Below are positions 46,030 to 58,717 of a stretch of DNA of 64,000 nt, in pieces. Position 1 is the first letter of the stretch. Each line of letters starts with the position of its first letter. The translations under genes and the position numbers were made by a program. This DNA is from Rhabdophis nuchalis (Eukaryota; Chordata; Lepidosauria; Squamata; Natricidae): contig CM077647.1 in NCBI GenBank assembly GCA_039707465.1, forward strand, positions 45,197,110 through 45,261,109, given 5' to 3'. Below the pieces are notes generated by a model, which was given only the letters and a program-made list of their open reading frames with translations, searched no databases and was not told the DNA's origin.

Positions 46030-46104
46030 AGAATAGAATGGCCGAATTGGACACCTAATTTCAGCTTGGAGGTTGCATATTTTATTTTAAAAATCTGTGT
46101 CTAA

Positions 46105-47138
46105 AATTGAGATTTTACTCTGCAGTGATATTATAAGATATTTGCATGTAGAAGGCAGGGATAGGGCAGAAGTATAGATTACTTTGTCATGATTCCATAA
46201 TGCTTTGCGATAAATAATGGTGCACAAATACTAGTTTGTTATAGATTTTTCATCAAATTATATTGAAGTTTGTAGATACCATCTGGATTTAAAATATTAA
46301 GCAAACAGATATACTTTTTGTGCATCGTGCAAGTTGCACTTTAATTTGATGCCTAATTATATCAGATTTCCTACAGCAAAGGATAGGCATATAAAATGTA
46401 AAAATAGAAGTTAAACTTGTCTTATCCTGTTAGTTCTGTTGGTATATTAAAACAAAGAAAAATATGGTTATTCAGGAATTTTTGCATTGAAGATTGCAGA
46501 ATGAGTATCATGTTCTATATTTTCCTTTTTAAGTAGTCCCCTTTTTATAAGCATCTAAGAAGACTTTTTCACTTTATGTAATGATTTGTTAATATAGTTA
46601 AATTATTATTTATAGTTAATACTAGTACTGGTAGTCAGCAAGTGCATACAACCATAGCCACAAACCATACAAAATAAGCTCATGTGTTTATAGCTGCTAG
46701 GATTACTGGTTACTGCCAGGTATTGGTATGATTTGAATAGTTCACTATTAACAACTTGGCTGAAAAACTTCGTCAAATTACAGTGATGGAAATATTTCCA
46801 AAACATCTTTACATAATACTACAAACTGAGATGATTTTCAAGTGGAATAATCTTGTTTCATTTGTTAATATAAAGTTTAATATGATTGCATACATTATAT
46901 TTCAGTTTGTATACAAAGTAGCTGTAGATACTATGTTTAATATTGAATTCCTTTTTATTGGTTTAATATAATTTGTATAATGATTAAAAATTAACTAAAA
47001 TAATACCTACCAAAGATAAAGCAGAAACTATTTTCTTGGTGCTTCATTTGTTACTAAAAAATTGCACATCCTTTCTTAAAATAATTAAAATCTTATTTCT
47101 AGTTAATTACTGAATCTGGAAAACAAAGCTGTATAAAC
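46105..47138. other. Intron 2 unique DNA, no gene seen
   Basis: AT-rich sequence; small frames on both strands lack recognisable features. Confidence 0.4.
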
Positions 47139-50100
47139 TTAATGAGGGATTAATTAATCCAGAGAGGTGGGCGAAGCATGGTCTCAGGTTTTTTTTAGTA
47201 AATTATGTTATTCGGCTTTTAGGGGGTTCCAGGGTGGAGGGAGGGATTAGTCAGCCTGATGCTAGGGTGAGGGTCAAGCTAGCTGGCGGAGTGGATACAG
47301 AAGCGGATGGGTCCAACAAGGCAGGGGGGAGCAGGGGCCGATTCCATGGAGGGTTTTTGATCAGTACGGTCATAGGGAGGGGTAGGGGCGGTGGGGGACA
47401 GGAATTCCATCACTGGGAGAGGGGGCGCCGCCGCTGGCTTCAAACGGTCGCTCGCCCCAACCCCCGGGCCCCCCCCCGCGAGCTAGGTGGCCAGGGTTTA
47501 CAGAGCCAGGGCCTCAGGTTGATGTTATGTAACGCCAGATCCATGATTAACAAAGCCCCCCTCATTAACGACCTTGTGTCGGAGGGGGACCCGGATCTGG
47601 TGGGGATTACGGAATCCTGGTTGGGCCACAAGGGGGGTTTACCCCTCGTGGAAATGTGCCCACCAGGATACCGTGCATTTCATCAACCGCAGGCCCTAGG
47701 CAGGGGTGGGGGTGTGGCGATTGTTATTAGGGAAGGTCTGGAGCCGAGAGAGACCACTGTGCCACAGACCACCGGCTGTGAGTCCCTCTACGTGAGATGG
47801 GGCCCTGGGAGGCAGTTGGGCTTGCTGCTTGTGTACCTGGCTCCCCGCTACATATTAGTAGCCCTGCCCGAGCTCCTCGAGGTGATAGCCGAGGTGGCGG
47901 TTGAGACCCCCAGACTTGTAGTCTTGGGGGACTTTAACCTGTCATCACTCGGCGAATCAACCGAGGTAGCCCGGGAGTTCATGGCCTCCATGACGGCCAT
48001 GGACCTGACCCAGGTAATTGAGGGTCCCACACATGAGGGAGTTCACACGCTGGTTTTTAACTTTGTCTCAGGCCAGTGGAAAAGTGATCTTGATGTAGGG
48101 GAACTAGCCATCATACCCCTGTCCTGGTCAGATCACTCACTTCTCCGGCTCGACTTTCTAATCGCTACACTCCACCACGGGGAGGCGGAACCGATATTCC
48201 AAGATGGTTCTGCCCCAGGCACCTGATGGATCCTGAGAGGTTCCAGACGGAGCTTGGGCCATTACCTGTGACCCTGACCCGCGCCCCGATGGAGGACCTA
48301 GTGGCTGCATGGAATACTGCAGCCACTAGGGCCTTGGATCGGGTCGCGCCCTTGCAGCCTTTCTTGCAGAGAGCCACCCGGGCTCATTGGTTTACTGAGG
48401 AGCTGAGGGTGATGAAACGCCACAAGAGACGCCTAGAGAGGAGATGGAGATCCACATGGTCTGAATCTGACCGAACACAGGTGAGATCCCATTTGAGGAC
48501 TTATCTTGTGGCGATGAGAGTGGCCAAGCGTCATCATTGTGCCATCCGCAGAGAACCACCCTGCTGCCCTGTTTGGGGTGACCCGCTCCCTCCTTCAACA
48601 GAGGCCGGGGAAGCCCCTTTGCAGGGTGGAGCAGAGGAATTTGGTGTTTATCTGCAGGATAAAATCGCTCAGATTCGGAACGAGTTGACCTCCACCGAGA
48701 GTGGTCTAGACGGATTGTCGGAAGCTGGTCTTGAGATACCTTCTTGGGAGGAGTTTGACTCTGTTACTTCCAAAGATATGGACAGGTTACGCGGGTGACT
48801 GAGAGCCACCACATGTTTATTGGACCCGTGTCCCTCCTGGCTTGTACTGGCATCCTGGGAGGTTACACGAGGCTGGCTCCAGGAATTAGTGAACGCTTCA
48901 TTGAGTGAGGGGTTCTTGCCTACCGTCCTTAAGGAGGCGGTGGTGAGGCCTCTCCTCAAGAAACCTTCCCTGGACCCAGCATTGTTAGTAAATTATCGTC
49001 CGGTCTCCAACCTTCACTTTCCAGCGAAGGTTGTAGAGAGTGTGGTGGCACAACAGTTTCCCGGTCATCTGGAGGAAATTGATTATCTGGACCCACGCCA
49101 GTCCGGCTTCCGGCCCGGGCACAGCACTGAGACGGCATTGGTCGTGTTGGTGGATGATCTCTGAAGGGGCAAGAGATGGGGGTTGTTCCTCCATCCTGGT
49201 CCTGTTAGATCTCTCGGCGGCTTTTGATACCATCGACCATGGTATCCTATTGCATCGGCTGGAGGGGTTGGGGGTGAGAGGCACCATTTTATGGTGGTTC
49301 TCCTCCTACCTCTCCGGCCGATTGCAATTTGTGTTGGCAGGAGGGCAGAGATCGACCTCGAGACCCCTCACTTGGGTGCCTCAGGGGTCGGTCCTCTCGC
49401 CGCTCCTGTTCAACACATATATGAAGCCGCTGGGTGAGATCATCCGTGGTTTTGGGGTAGAGTATCACATCTACGCTGACGATACGCAGCTGTACTTTTC
49501 TACCCCAAACCACCCCAACGATGCCGTTGAAGTGATGTCCCGATGTCTGGAAGCTGTATGGATCTGGATGGGAAGTAACAGACTCAAACTCAACCCATCC
49601 AAGACTGAGTGGCTGTGGTTTCCGGCGTCCCGGTACAACCAGTTGATTCCATCACTGGCCATAAGGGGCGAACATCTAGCCCCCGTGGATCGGGCACGCA
49701 ACTTAGGTGTCCTCCTGGATACCCGGATTTCTATGCAAGACCATGTGACGGCTGTTGCCAGGGGGGCGTTCCACCAGGTACGCCTGGTATGCCAGTTGCG
49801 TCCCCTATTGGACCGGGACGCCCTTCGCACAGTCACTCATGCGCTTGTGACATCCCGACTAGACTACTGCAATGCTCTCTACATGGGGCTCCCCTTGGGG
49901 TGCACCCGAAGACTACAGCTAGTCCAGAATGCGGCCGCGCGTGCGATCTTGGGAACCTCCAGGTATTCCCATGTAACACCGCTCCTGCGCGAGCTGCACT
50001 GGCTGCCTGTGGTCTTTCGGGTGCGCTTCAAGGTGTTGATTACCATCTTTAAAGCGCTCCATGGCACGGGACCTAGTTATCTGCGAGACCGCATCCTACC

Positions 50101-50560
50101 CCATACATCCCTTTGGCCGATTCGCTCCCGCAGAGAGGGACTTCTCCGGGTGCCGTCCACCAGGCAATGCCAGCGGGTGACACCCAGGGGAAGGGCCTTC
50201 TCTGTGGTGGGCCCAACCCTCTGGAACGACCTACCCTCCAACCTTAGAACAACTACGGACCTCCACGCCTTCCGCCAGAAATTAAAGACTCTCTTGTTTC
50301 ATCAGGCCGGTTTGGCCTAAGCCATTTACCTAGCCTACAGGCTGTACCTCAAAATTGTTTTAATTGGGTTTTAGATGGGGTTAATGTGTTAATACTTTTA
50401 AACTTTGAGCACAGGGATAATTTATTTAATTCGGTTTTAATTATTTATATTTGTGATACTATGTGGTTTTAATTTCCTGTGCACCGCCCCGGGTCCCTTT
50501 GGGGAGAGGGTGCGGTTATATAAATCCAATAAATAAATAAATAAAATAAATAAATAAACT
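47139..50560 (+). mobile_element. L2-type LINE copy F, most complete in the window
   Basis: 3.4 kb covering endonuclease, linker, reverse transcriptase and tail. Endonuclease frame 47234-48226 (CNARSMINKA, GITESWLGH, LLVYLAPR, LGDFN, SWSDHSLLRLDF), next frame 48226-48798, then 48820-49164 (LVNYRPVSN), then about 49155-50320 (LLDLSAAFDTIDH, PQGSVLSPLL, YADD at 49472-49483, stop at 50320). Breaks: frameshift at about 48226, a stop from CGA to TGA at 48797, and a frameshift plus stop near 49160. TCGVPQG is shortened to TWVPQG. The 3' UTR has CACCGCCCCGGGTCCC and an (AATA)n tail. Dead, but only by a few changes. Confidence 0.9.
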
Positions 50561-50564
50561 ACAA

Positions 50565-51116
50565 ACTGGCTTATATAAAATTATACTCACCCTCCAGTAA
50601 ATATCAAGTATTCCTTCTGTCAGCAATTATACTCTTAGTGTAAAATATAAATATACTGTGTAGTTTTTATATTGTCTATTTATAGCTTTTGAAAATTTTG
50701 CTTCATTGATTTTTTGGTTCTGAAGACTATTTTCAAATGGATTTTCAAAGTTATCCTCAGATAAAGTATTTATTCATACAACCTCTTCTTTGAGCAAAAG
50801 AGGTCAACACAGTTTAGTATATGATTTGTTATCTTATCCATTTACATACGAAAGTATTTGAAAAAAATGAATAAATTTAGCAGCATAAAACTATATACTG
50901 TATGTATGTTTTGTAGAAATTAAGTAATTAACGCTAGTGGGGTTTAATTCAGGTAAATGTAACTAGAATCACAATTTAAGTATATCATCAGAACTGGGTG
51001 GATTTCAAACTTAATTTAGAAGTTAATAATTTAAATATCGTTTTCTTAAAATGCTGACATACCAGATCATATTCAGCAAACTTGCTTACAATACAATTTT
51101 CACAAACTGTATAAAC
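50565..51116. other. Intron 2 unique DNA, no gene seen
   Basis: AT-rich, no repeat end or exon recognised. Confidence 0.4.
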
Positions 51117-51118
51117 TA

Positions 51119-52057
51119 CCGTATTTTTTGGAATATAAGACGCGCCAAAGTATAAGACGCACCAAGATTTTGAAGAGGCAAATTTTTTAAAAAGTAGGTA
51201 GGTAGATAGAGGGAGTGGGAGGGAGAGAGAGAGAACTATAGTAGGTAGGTAGAGGGAGAGAGAGAGTAGGTAAGTAGGTAGGTAGGTAGGTAGGTAGGTA
51301 GGTAGGTAGAGGGGGAGAGAGAGAAAGAAATACAGTAGGTAGGTAGGTAGGGAGAGGGATAGAGAGAGGGAGAGGGAGAAATATAGTAGGTAGGTAGAGG
51401 GATAGAGAAAGAGAGGGAGAAATACAGTAAGTAGGTAGGGAGAGAGAGAGAGTAGGTAGGTAGGTAGATGTTTCCAGGTATACTTATCCATGTGCTGGGA
51501 AAGGAAATCGCTGACAATCTGCAGCACCTAACTTTGTTCCTGCTGGCACAGCATTTGATCCACGTAATTTTCATCAATCAGTTAAAGAGCTTTCCAAAAG
51601 GAAGAAAAAAACCCTTTTTGCACTCTGCAAACCTCCCCAAAATGGTCTGTTTTTCACGAAAATGGGCCCATTTTCTTTCAAATAAAAGGCATGAATAGCC
51701 TTGAAGGGGCTTGCAGAGTGCTCCTGGGGGAGGGGGGCAAAAAAGAGCAAAAAACCCGGCCCATTTTTCATGAAAACAGGTCATGTTTTTTGTCAAAAAA
51801 TGCATGCATAGCCTTATGGAGGCTTATAGAGTGTTGCTGGAGGGGGGGCAAAAATGGCCCATTTTTTGCTTGTTTCTGCCCTCCCTAGCCCCCAGGAGAT
51901 CTCTGAAAGCCTCCATAAGGCTAGACACAGCCATTTTGGTGAAGGGGATGGGGCTTTGGGAGGCAAAAAAATGATGTATTCAATGTATAAGACACACCCA
52001 GATTTTCAGCCTCTTTTTAGAGGAAAAAAGGTGTGTCTTATACTCCGAAAAATACAG
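51119..52057. mobile_element. TA-type MITE with GTAG minisatellite (complete)
   Basis: CCGTATTTTTTGGAATATAA at the left and TTATACTCCGAAAAATACAG at the right are inverted ends, with TA at 51117-51118 and 52058-52059. Order inside: GACGCACC phrase, minisatellite (51190-51470), a unique stretch (TTTCCAGGTATACTTATCC to GCATTTGATCCACG), a stretch repeating ATTTTTCATGAAAA-like palindromes, then the right end. Non-coding; the YLPTY-type frame on the minus strand is a minisatellite artefact. Confidence 0.85.
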
Positions 52058-52375
52058 TATACGTATCTACTTAACTATTTGAATTCTAAACTTTTTCTCA
52101 TGCCTTTTTGAATTAACACACTTTCAATCATTCTTTTTCTGGAGTTGAGATTAGAGAAATGTATTTCGTGGACTATGTAACAGTTATGTCTGGCACAAGT
52201 CGTGTCACCTGGCTGTCCAAACACAAATATCAGTGACATTGGGTCCTGTTGGAGAAGGGCGGGATATAAATTGAATAAAATTAAATTAATTACAGTTAGT
52301 TAAAGCACATTGTACAATGATTACAAGTCAACAGATACAGGTCAACAGACATATCAAGTTCTCCTTAACAAAAAG

Positions 52376-53195
52376 CTTGTTGTTGTTAGTTGCGAAGTCG
52401 TGTCTGACTCATTGTGATCCCATGGACAATGTTCCTCCAGACCTTCCTGTCCTCTACCATCCTCTGGAGTCCATTTGAGCTCACATTTACTGTTTCAGTC
52501 ACTCCATCCAGCCACCTCATTCTCTGACGCCCCTTTCTTCTTTTGCCCTCAATAGTTCCCAGCATTAGGCTCTTCTCCAGGGAGTCCTTCCTTCTCATTA
52601 GGTGGCCAAAGTATTTGACTTTCATCTTCAGGATCTGGCCTTCTAAAGAGCAGTCAGGGTTGATCTCCTCTAGGATTGACCTGTGTGATCACTTTGCAGT
52701 CCAAGGAACTTGCAGGAGTCTTCTCCAGCATCATAGTTCAAAGACCTCAATTCTTTGGCGCTCAGCCTTTTTTATGGTCCAGCTTTCACACCATACATTG
52801 CAACTGCGAAAACCATGGCTTTGACTATACACATTTTCGTTGGCTGGGTAATGTCTCTGTTTTTTAGTATGGTGTCTAGATTTACCATAGCTTTCCTCTC
52901 CAGGAGCAAGCATCTTAATTTCTTGGCTGCAGTCCCCATCTGCTGTGATCTTGGAGCCCGGGAAAATAAAATTTGTCATTACTTCCATTTCTTCCCCATC
53001 TATTTGCCAGGAGTTGAGAGAGATGGATCCCATGATCGATCTTAGTTTTCTTGTTTCAAGCCATCTTTTGCACTCTTCTTCTTTACCCATATCAATAGGT
53101 TCTTTAGTTCCTCTTCAATTTCGGCCATTAGAGTGGTATCATCAGCATAGCTGAGGTTGTTGATATTTCTCCTGGCAATCTTAATCCCAATTTTT
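52376..53195 (-). mobile_element. BovB (RTE-clade) LINE 3' end
   Basis: The minus-strand frames code DFIFPGSKITADGDCS-like text (52940), WCESWTIKKAERQRIEVFEL (52740) and LMRRKDSLEKSLMLGTIEGK with MRWLDGVTE (52500), the C-terminus of BovB ORF2. The 3' end at the left is GTTGTTGTTAGTTGCGAAGTC, with the TGTTG-rich end typical of BovB. Truncated at the 5' side near 53195, with frameshifts. BovB is well known in squamates and for transfer between them and ruminants. Confidence 0.88.
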
Positions 53196-53204
53196 CAACA
53201 CAAT

Positions 53205-55080
53205 TCCAAGACAAAATGTTATAAACCATAAAAGTAGGATCTGGATAATTCTCATTAAAAATATAGTTCAGAACCTGGTAGAACAGAAATAACCAGTTCT
53301 GAAAATCTTGAAGTGCAAGGCAACTTTATGGGAGAATTTTTTCTTTTTTATTTACACTTACCCTTCACCCTTTACTAGATATAAATAGAACAATGAAGGT
53401 AATTATTGTATAATGGACGTTCACATATTTCATATCAATACTTTGGCTCGGTGCCAAAGTAAAAATTTTAAACACTATTTACAGGTAATTTGATATAGCA
53501 TATTTCAGTAGTCTAAACAAAAAGAGCTTAAGTCATGTAACAATTGTCTTCTCTGACTTTTCAGATAAATCTGGATATTCAAGTTCAAAGCTGAATCTAA
53601 GAATGAGTATGTTTATATTTGAAACAGTATTGTATAGTTGTACAGATGAAATTCTTTTCCTTCGGTAGTTAGCAATTTGAATTCCCCTCTGAAGATGTAG
53701 GTTTCATTCTTTTTCGTTTAGCAATTATAGTCTTTTTAGTTTTTGCTTAAACCAGAGAATTCCAGTAGTAACTCCAGTCAAACAGTATGCTAGGGGGAAA
53801 AAAGAGGCAGGGGGAATGTCAGGATTAAAGAAAGGTCACTAGTATGAATATCCTGTATCTTTTAGCATGCCTAACCCCAACAATATCAATATTTACCCTT
53901 TCATTTATTTGCTGTACTGTTAGTATTCTATATATTTGCATATTTTATCAACAAATATATGAAGTTGATTATAAAATTATCTAGTAATGATCTCCTTCAT
54001 AGCAGCTATTACAGTTTGGTTTTAATCAACATATGGTATACTTATTCTTTTAATCTTTAGGATTACATAAATGGATTCCAGTCTCTGTTACCCCACTTTT
54101 TATTTCTCTACTCTATTTCTTTTATTTGTGTCCAGATTGAGGGTAAACCCCTCAGACAGTTTACCATCTCATATTATCTTCTGATTGACCTAATCTATCC
54201 TGATACTTTTAAAGTCTGTTATTTCCCATATCCATGTTACCAAATGTGGAGAGTATGTGAGGATAGGATTATATAGTTGGGTTCTTTTAATTTTTTATGA
54301 GATTAACGTTTTAATTTGATTTATATTTTGTAAATCCATATTAAAATTTAAAAAATGTTAGCTGCCTTCTATTAATTTGTATTTTAAATAAATTAAAGGG
54401 TTCTTTTAATAACTAATTAAAATGTTACTTCTTAAGGTAAGAAGAGTGTCCTTCATTTATCTGTAATCTTAGAATTCAAGTTGAATTTAAAAGATGGTAA
54501 CATTAAAAGAAATGAAAAACATATTTTATTCATATCATTAATAATTTATTGCTGTCAATTAAAGAGCACCTGTTAAATTGGAACACACCATATTATTTCA
54601 GCTTTTATAAGACCTGTGCCAAAAATAAAGTAAAAGCGTCCATCCAACAAATGGACAAAGAAGATTTTTGCAAATTAACATGACCTATGCAAAAGTAACC
54701 TATTATAGAACTTTAAAATGTATATAGATAAAAGATGGTAAGAAAATGTAATGAAAAATGACATTCATTTGTAAAATATCATATCTTTTTAAATAGTAGC
54801 ATGTATTCAGTTAGTTATCTAGTTAGTTATATAACAGATTACAAATATTACACTTTACCTTCTAGTTTTCCAGAAAATGTAATGTTTTAGATATAGAATT
54901 CTGGTTATGCACAACTCATTTATAATTTAATCTTGAAATGTATTAATAGTATCTCTGAGCTTCTAAGCATGTCAACATACTTAAAAACACCTACAACTCA
55001 ACTCCAAAATTGATATTTATTTTTTAAAAAGACAACACATTAAGATGTTTAATTTTTTTTTTAAATCCTCCATTATAACA
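53205..55080. other. Intron 2 unique DNA, no exon found
   Basis: AT-rich with no recognisable transposon end. I looked here for AHR exon 3 without success. Confidence 0.4.
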
Positions 55081-55085
55081 TATTG

Positions 55086-56207
55086 CTGTATTTTTCAGAG
55101 TATAAGACCCACCAAGGTTTTGAAGAGGATTTTTTTTTAGGTAGGTAGGTAGGTAGGTAGGTAGGTAGGTAGGTAGGTAGGTAGGTAGGTAGATAGATAG
55201 ATGGATAGATGGATAGATGGATAGAGGGAAAGAGGGAAAGAGAGGGAAAGAGAGAGAAATATAGTAGGTAGGTAGGGAGAGTAGTTTAGATAGGTAGATA
55301 GAGGGAGAGGGAGAGAGAGAGAAATACAGTAGGTAGGTAGGGAGAGTGAGTAGTTAGGTAGATAAAGGGAGAGAGAAGAGAGAGAAATACAGTAGGTAAG
55401 GAGAGATAGAGAGAAAAATACAGAAGGTAGGTAGGGAGCGAGAGTATATAGGTAGGTAGGTAGAGGGAGGGAGAGGAGAGAGAAATACAGGAGAGAGAAA
55501 TACAGTAGGTAGGTAGAGGAATAGAGAGAAAGAGAGAGATAAATACAGGAGAGAGAGAAAGAGAAATATAGTAGGGAGGGAGGGAGGGAGAGAGAGAGTA
55601 GGTAGGTAGGTAGATGTTTCCAGGTGTATTTATCCATGTGCTGGAGAAGGAAATCACTGACAATCTGCAGCACCTAACATTTTGGTCCTACTGGCACAGC
55701 ACTTGATCAATGTAATTTTCATCAACCGCTCTAGCTAAAGAGCTTGAAAGGAAAAAAAAAGTTTTTGCACTCTGCAAACCTCCCCAAAATGGCCTGTTTT
55801 TCCACGAAAACGGGCCCTTTAAAAAAAAACAGCCAAGGCCTTTAGGGGCCTTGCAGAATGCTCCTGGGGGAAGGGGGAGGGGGGAGCAAAAATGAGCAAA
55901 AAACAGTCCGTTTTTCAGCCCGTTTTGTTTTGTTTTTGTATTTGGCAAAAAAAATTGCATGCATAGCCTTTAGGAAGTTTATAGAGTGCTGCTGGGGGCT
56001 GGGGGGGCCAGGAAACAGGCCGTTTTTCTGTCATTTCTGTCCTCCCCAACTCCCAGGAGTTCTCTAAAAACCTTCATAAGGCTATGCACAGCAATTTTGG
56101 TGAAGGGATGGGGCTTCGGGAGGCTGTATTCAGTGTGTATGACGCACCCAGATTTTTAGCCTCTTTTCTGAGGCAGAAAGGTGCATCATATACTCCGAAA
56201 AATATAG
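55086..56207. mobile_element. TA-type MITE with GTAG minisatellite (second complete copy)
   Basis: Left CTGTATTTTTCAGAGTATAAG and right TATACTCCGAAAAATATAG; TA on the right (56208-56209), TG on the left. The interior has the same order as 51119: minisatellite 55140-55610, then TTTCCAGGTGTATTTATCC, then the TTGCACTCTGCAAACCTCC block. Confidence 0.85.
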
Positions 56208-56411
56208 TAATTCTGTTACGAATGTCAAATGCAAGACACCTATATGTAAAAATGTGTTCTTGGCTTCAAATGTTTGGCCAAATAAATGCATAAGGAATTT
56301 GGGCATAGGACAATCCCTTATATATCCTTATAATAAATAATTTAAATCTTTAATCTTATTATCTCATTAAATGGTACGCGGTAAAATCCTTGCACCAGTT
56401 TCATCATGTTT

Positions 56412-57205
56412 ATGTTTATGTTTATTTAATTTGTATACCGCCCTTCTTCCTCTCGGGACTCAGGGCGGTGAACAGCCACAATAAAAAGAAGAGATACAAA
56501 AATTAAAATAGCAGATTAATAAATATTAAATAGTTTGGCCTCTTAATTATAACACCCAATGCTAAAACCCAATTAAAAGACTATGCGAGGCCGGCTGCAC
56601 AAAATAGATGTGTCTTCAGGGCCCGACGTAAGTGACGTAAGTCTGTGATCGTGCGTAATTCAGGGGGGAGGTCATTCCAGAGGGCAGGAGCTGCCACAGA
56701 GAAGGCTCTTCTCCTGGGGGTCGCCAGCCGACATTGTCTGGCCGACGGCACCCTGAGGAGGCCCTCTCTGTGGGAGTGGACTGGTCGGTGGGAGGTATTT
56801 GGCAGCAGGAGGCGGTCTTGCAGGTAACCAGGTCCCTTGCCATGGAGCGCTTTAAAGGTGATCACTAGAATCTTGAAGCGCACCCGGAAGGCCACAGGCA
56901 GCCAGTGCAGCTCACGCAGGAGAGGTGTCACATGGGAGCGTCTAGATGCTCCCCAAATCCCCCGCGCGGCCACATTCTAAACTAACTGGAGCCTCCGGGT
57001 ACACCTCAAGGGAAGCCCCATGTAGAGAGCGTTACAGTAGTCCAGGCGGAAGGTAACAAGAGCTTGAGTGACAGTGCGTAAGGCGTCACGATCCAGAAAG
57101 GGCATATCAGGCGAACCTGATAAAAGCCCCCCCCCTGGCCACGTCCGTCATGTGCTCTTCTAAAGACAGCCGAAAGTCCAGGAGGACACCCATCATGGGA
57201 ATGTC
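56412..57205 (-). mobile_element. L2-type LINE copy G (minus; second 3' subfamily)
   Basis: The minus frame 56581-56973 codes SHVTPLLRELHWLPVAFRV, LLLPNTSHRPVHSHR and WNDLPPELR; a further part 57006-57200 is in another frame. The tail region TGTATACCGCCCTTCTTCC with GGGACTCAGGGCGGTGAACA differs from copies A-F and matches copy H. Confidence 0.85.
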
Positions 57206-57215
57206 TTAACAATTA

Positions 57216-57560
57216 CCATATTTTTCAGATTATAAAATGCACTTTTTTTCTCCCTAAAAAAGCATGGAAATGTTGGTGCATCTTATATGAAGCCTCGCCC
57301 CCGCATCCCATTTTTGTGAAAAATGGGCTGTTTTCTGTAAAAACAGGGGTGTGCCCCCCCCCCCCCCCCCCGGAGCACTCTACAGGCTTCAGAAGGGCTA
57401 GGAGAAGGGGAAAATGCCCCTGTTTTGGTGAAAAACAGAGGCGTTTTTGCCTTCCGCCGGCCCTACTAAAGCCTATAGAGTGCTCCTGGGGACCAGGGAA
57501 GATCAAAACTTTTTTTCCTTACTTACCTCTTTGAAATGTGTCTTAGTCCGAAAAATATGG
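57216..57560. mobile_element. TA-type MITE of the same family without the minisatellite
   Basis: CCATATTTTTCAGATTATAA and TTAGTCCGAAAAATATGG ends with TA on both sides (57214-57215, 57561-57562). The middle has GTGAAAAATGGGCTGTTTTC, a block also present at the right of the larger copies, but no GTAG array. Confidence 0.8.
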
Positions 57561-57564
57561 TAAT

Positions 57565-58340
57565 CTGCATTGTAAGACAATTCAAATCATATAGTTCAAA
57601 GGGGGACACATTTGTGTGACTCTTCTAAATATAGTATACCTAAAAAGTTTCTAAATTCTAATTTGATTTCATCTTCTTTGAGATGGCAATATGACAATGA
57701 ACACCCTAATGGTCCTTAAGGATCAGTGAAAAAGTCCCTCTATCACCAGAAAAATATTCAGAAAAATTGAAGTGAGAAAAGGAAAATGTAGCAAAGTCAC
57801 ATCATGCATGCATTCTGTATTTATTCTCCACTTTGGAATTTTTTTTTTGAAATTTTGCTTGTCTCAGAGAATTATATAGAAAAATATCAGTTTCTTTATC
57901 CATCAGCTGAAGCTACACCACAACTAGTCATGCAACAAAGCAGTGAGATGCGGAAACTACTTCAAGAGATTTGGGGGGGGGAAACATTTTGTAATGGCTA
58001 CATCATAATCCAGACTTGGTAAAAGAATAAGGATAGTTTTATTGTGTAAACAATAACTATTGTGTATTCCTGAAAACCTGTTGAATTCCTGCAATTTTTT
58101 TCAATTTCAAATAATGCACAATTATGATGATAATTTAAAGATGAAAAATGTTATTGGTATACTTTGTAGTTCACACTATCCTTGTTTATTTCCATTTTCA
58201 TACAGAGAACATGGAATTTGTATAATGGCCTCTGGACATAGCAATACATAAGGAGTGATGACCAACAACATTGGCAATTTGTCACTTTCACTCTTTGTGA
58301 CTGATCTCGGCCACTGCTTTTATATTGTCATCTCTTTTAT
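57565..58340. other. Intron 2 unique DNA, no exon found
   Basis: AT-rich; no repeat ends or exons recognised. Confidence 0.4.
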
Positions 58341-58346
58341 TATATA

Positions 58347-58661
58347 CTAGCTGTACCCGGCCACGCGTAGCTGTGACCCAGTCTGGTTAAATGGCCAACC
58401 AATCTGTGTGTAGATGTACACCTGCACATACAAACATGTACACACAACCACCGTATAACCCCCAACCTATCTACCTATTGCATTTCTCCCTCTCCCTCTA
58501 TCTCTCTACCTACGTACCTATCTAATGTATTTTCCCTATCTCTCTCTATCCCTCTACCTACCTATCTACCTACCTACTTACCTACTGTATTTTTTCCTCT
58601 CTCTCTATCCCTCTACCTACCTACTGCATTTTTCCCTATCTCTCTTTATTCTGTCTATAGA
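58347..58661 (-). mobile_element. Short Helitron-like element with GTAG minisatellite
   Basis: On the minus strand it starts TCTATAGACAG after an A (58662 side) and ends GCTACGCGTGGCCGGGTACAGCTAG followed by T, the A/TC...CTAG/T arrangement of Helitrons, with a GC-rich hairpin just before the end. The middle (58460-58650) is the same minisatellite as in the MITEs, read in reverse. Confidence 0.75.
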
Positions 58662-58717
58662 TGAAATAGTTCTGCTTTGATTTCTTACACAGACTTTAGT
58701 AATCAACTCTTATCTTC

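Larger units (their letters stand above)
39225..46030 (-). mobile_element. CR1 LINE, near full coding span, interrupted by three insertions
   Basis: Minus-strand order from 46030 downward: ORF1 with an esterase-like block (LLVGDSIIRDV, HLGTNDV, DGLHPSKKG), ORF2 endonuclease (CLYTNAQSMRN, ITETWWDE, MGDFNYPDINWE, GASDHAILEF), then reverse transcriptase (NAVDIVYLDFSKTFDKVDH, SGVPQGSV, and KFTDKTKL where FADD is expected), and the C-terminal EGRTRSNGWK block. Insertions: hAT MITE 39820-40903, TA-type MITE 43177 to about 43525, and a Helitron-like block 43787 to about 45330. The catalytic Asp pair is lost, so the copy is dead. Confidence 0.85.

Noticed and set aside
53205..55080. AHR exon 3
   Set aside because: No conserved PAS-region text or suitable splice pair was seen here or in other repeat-free parts of intron 2.
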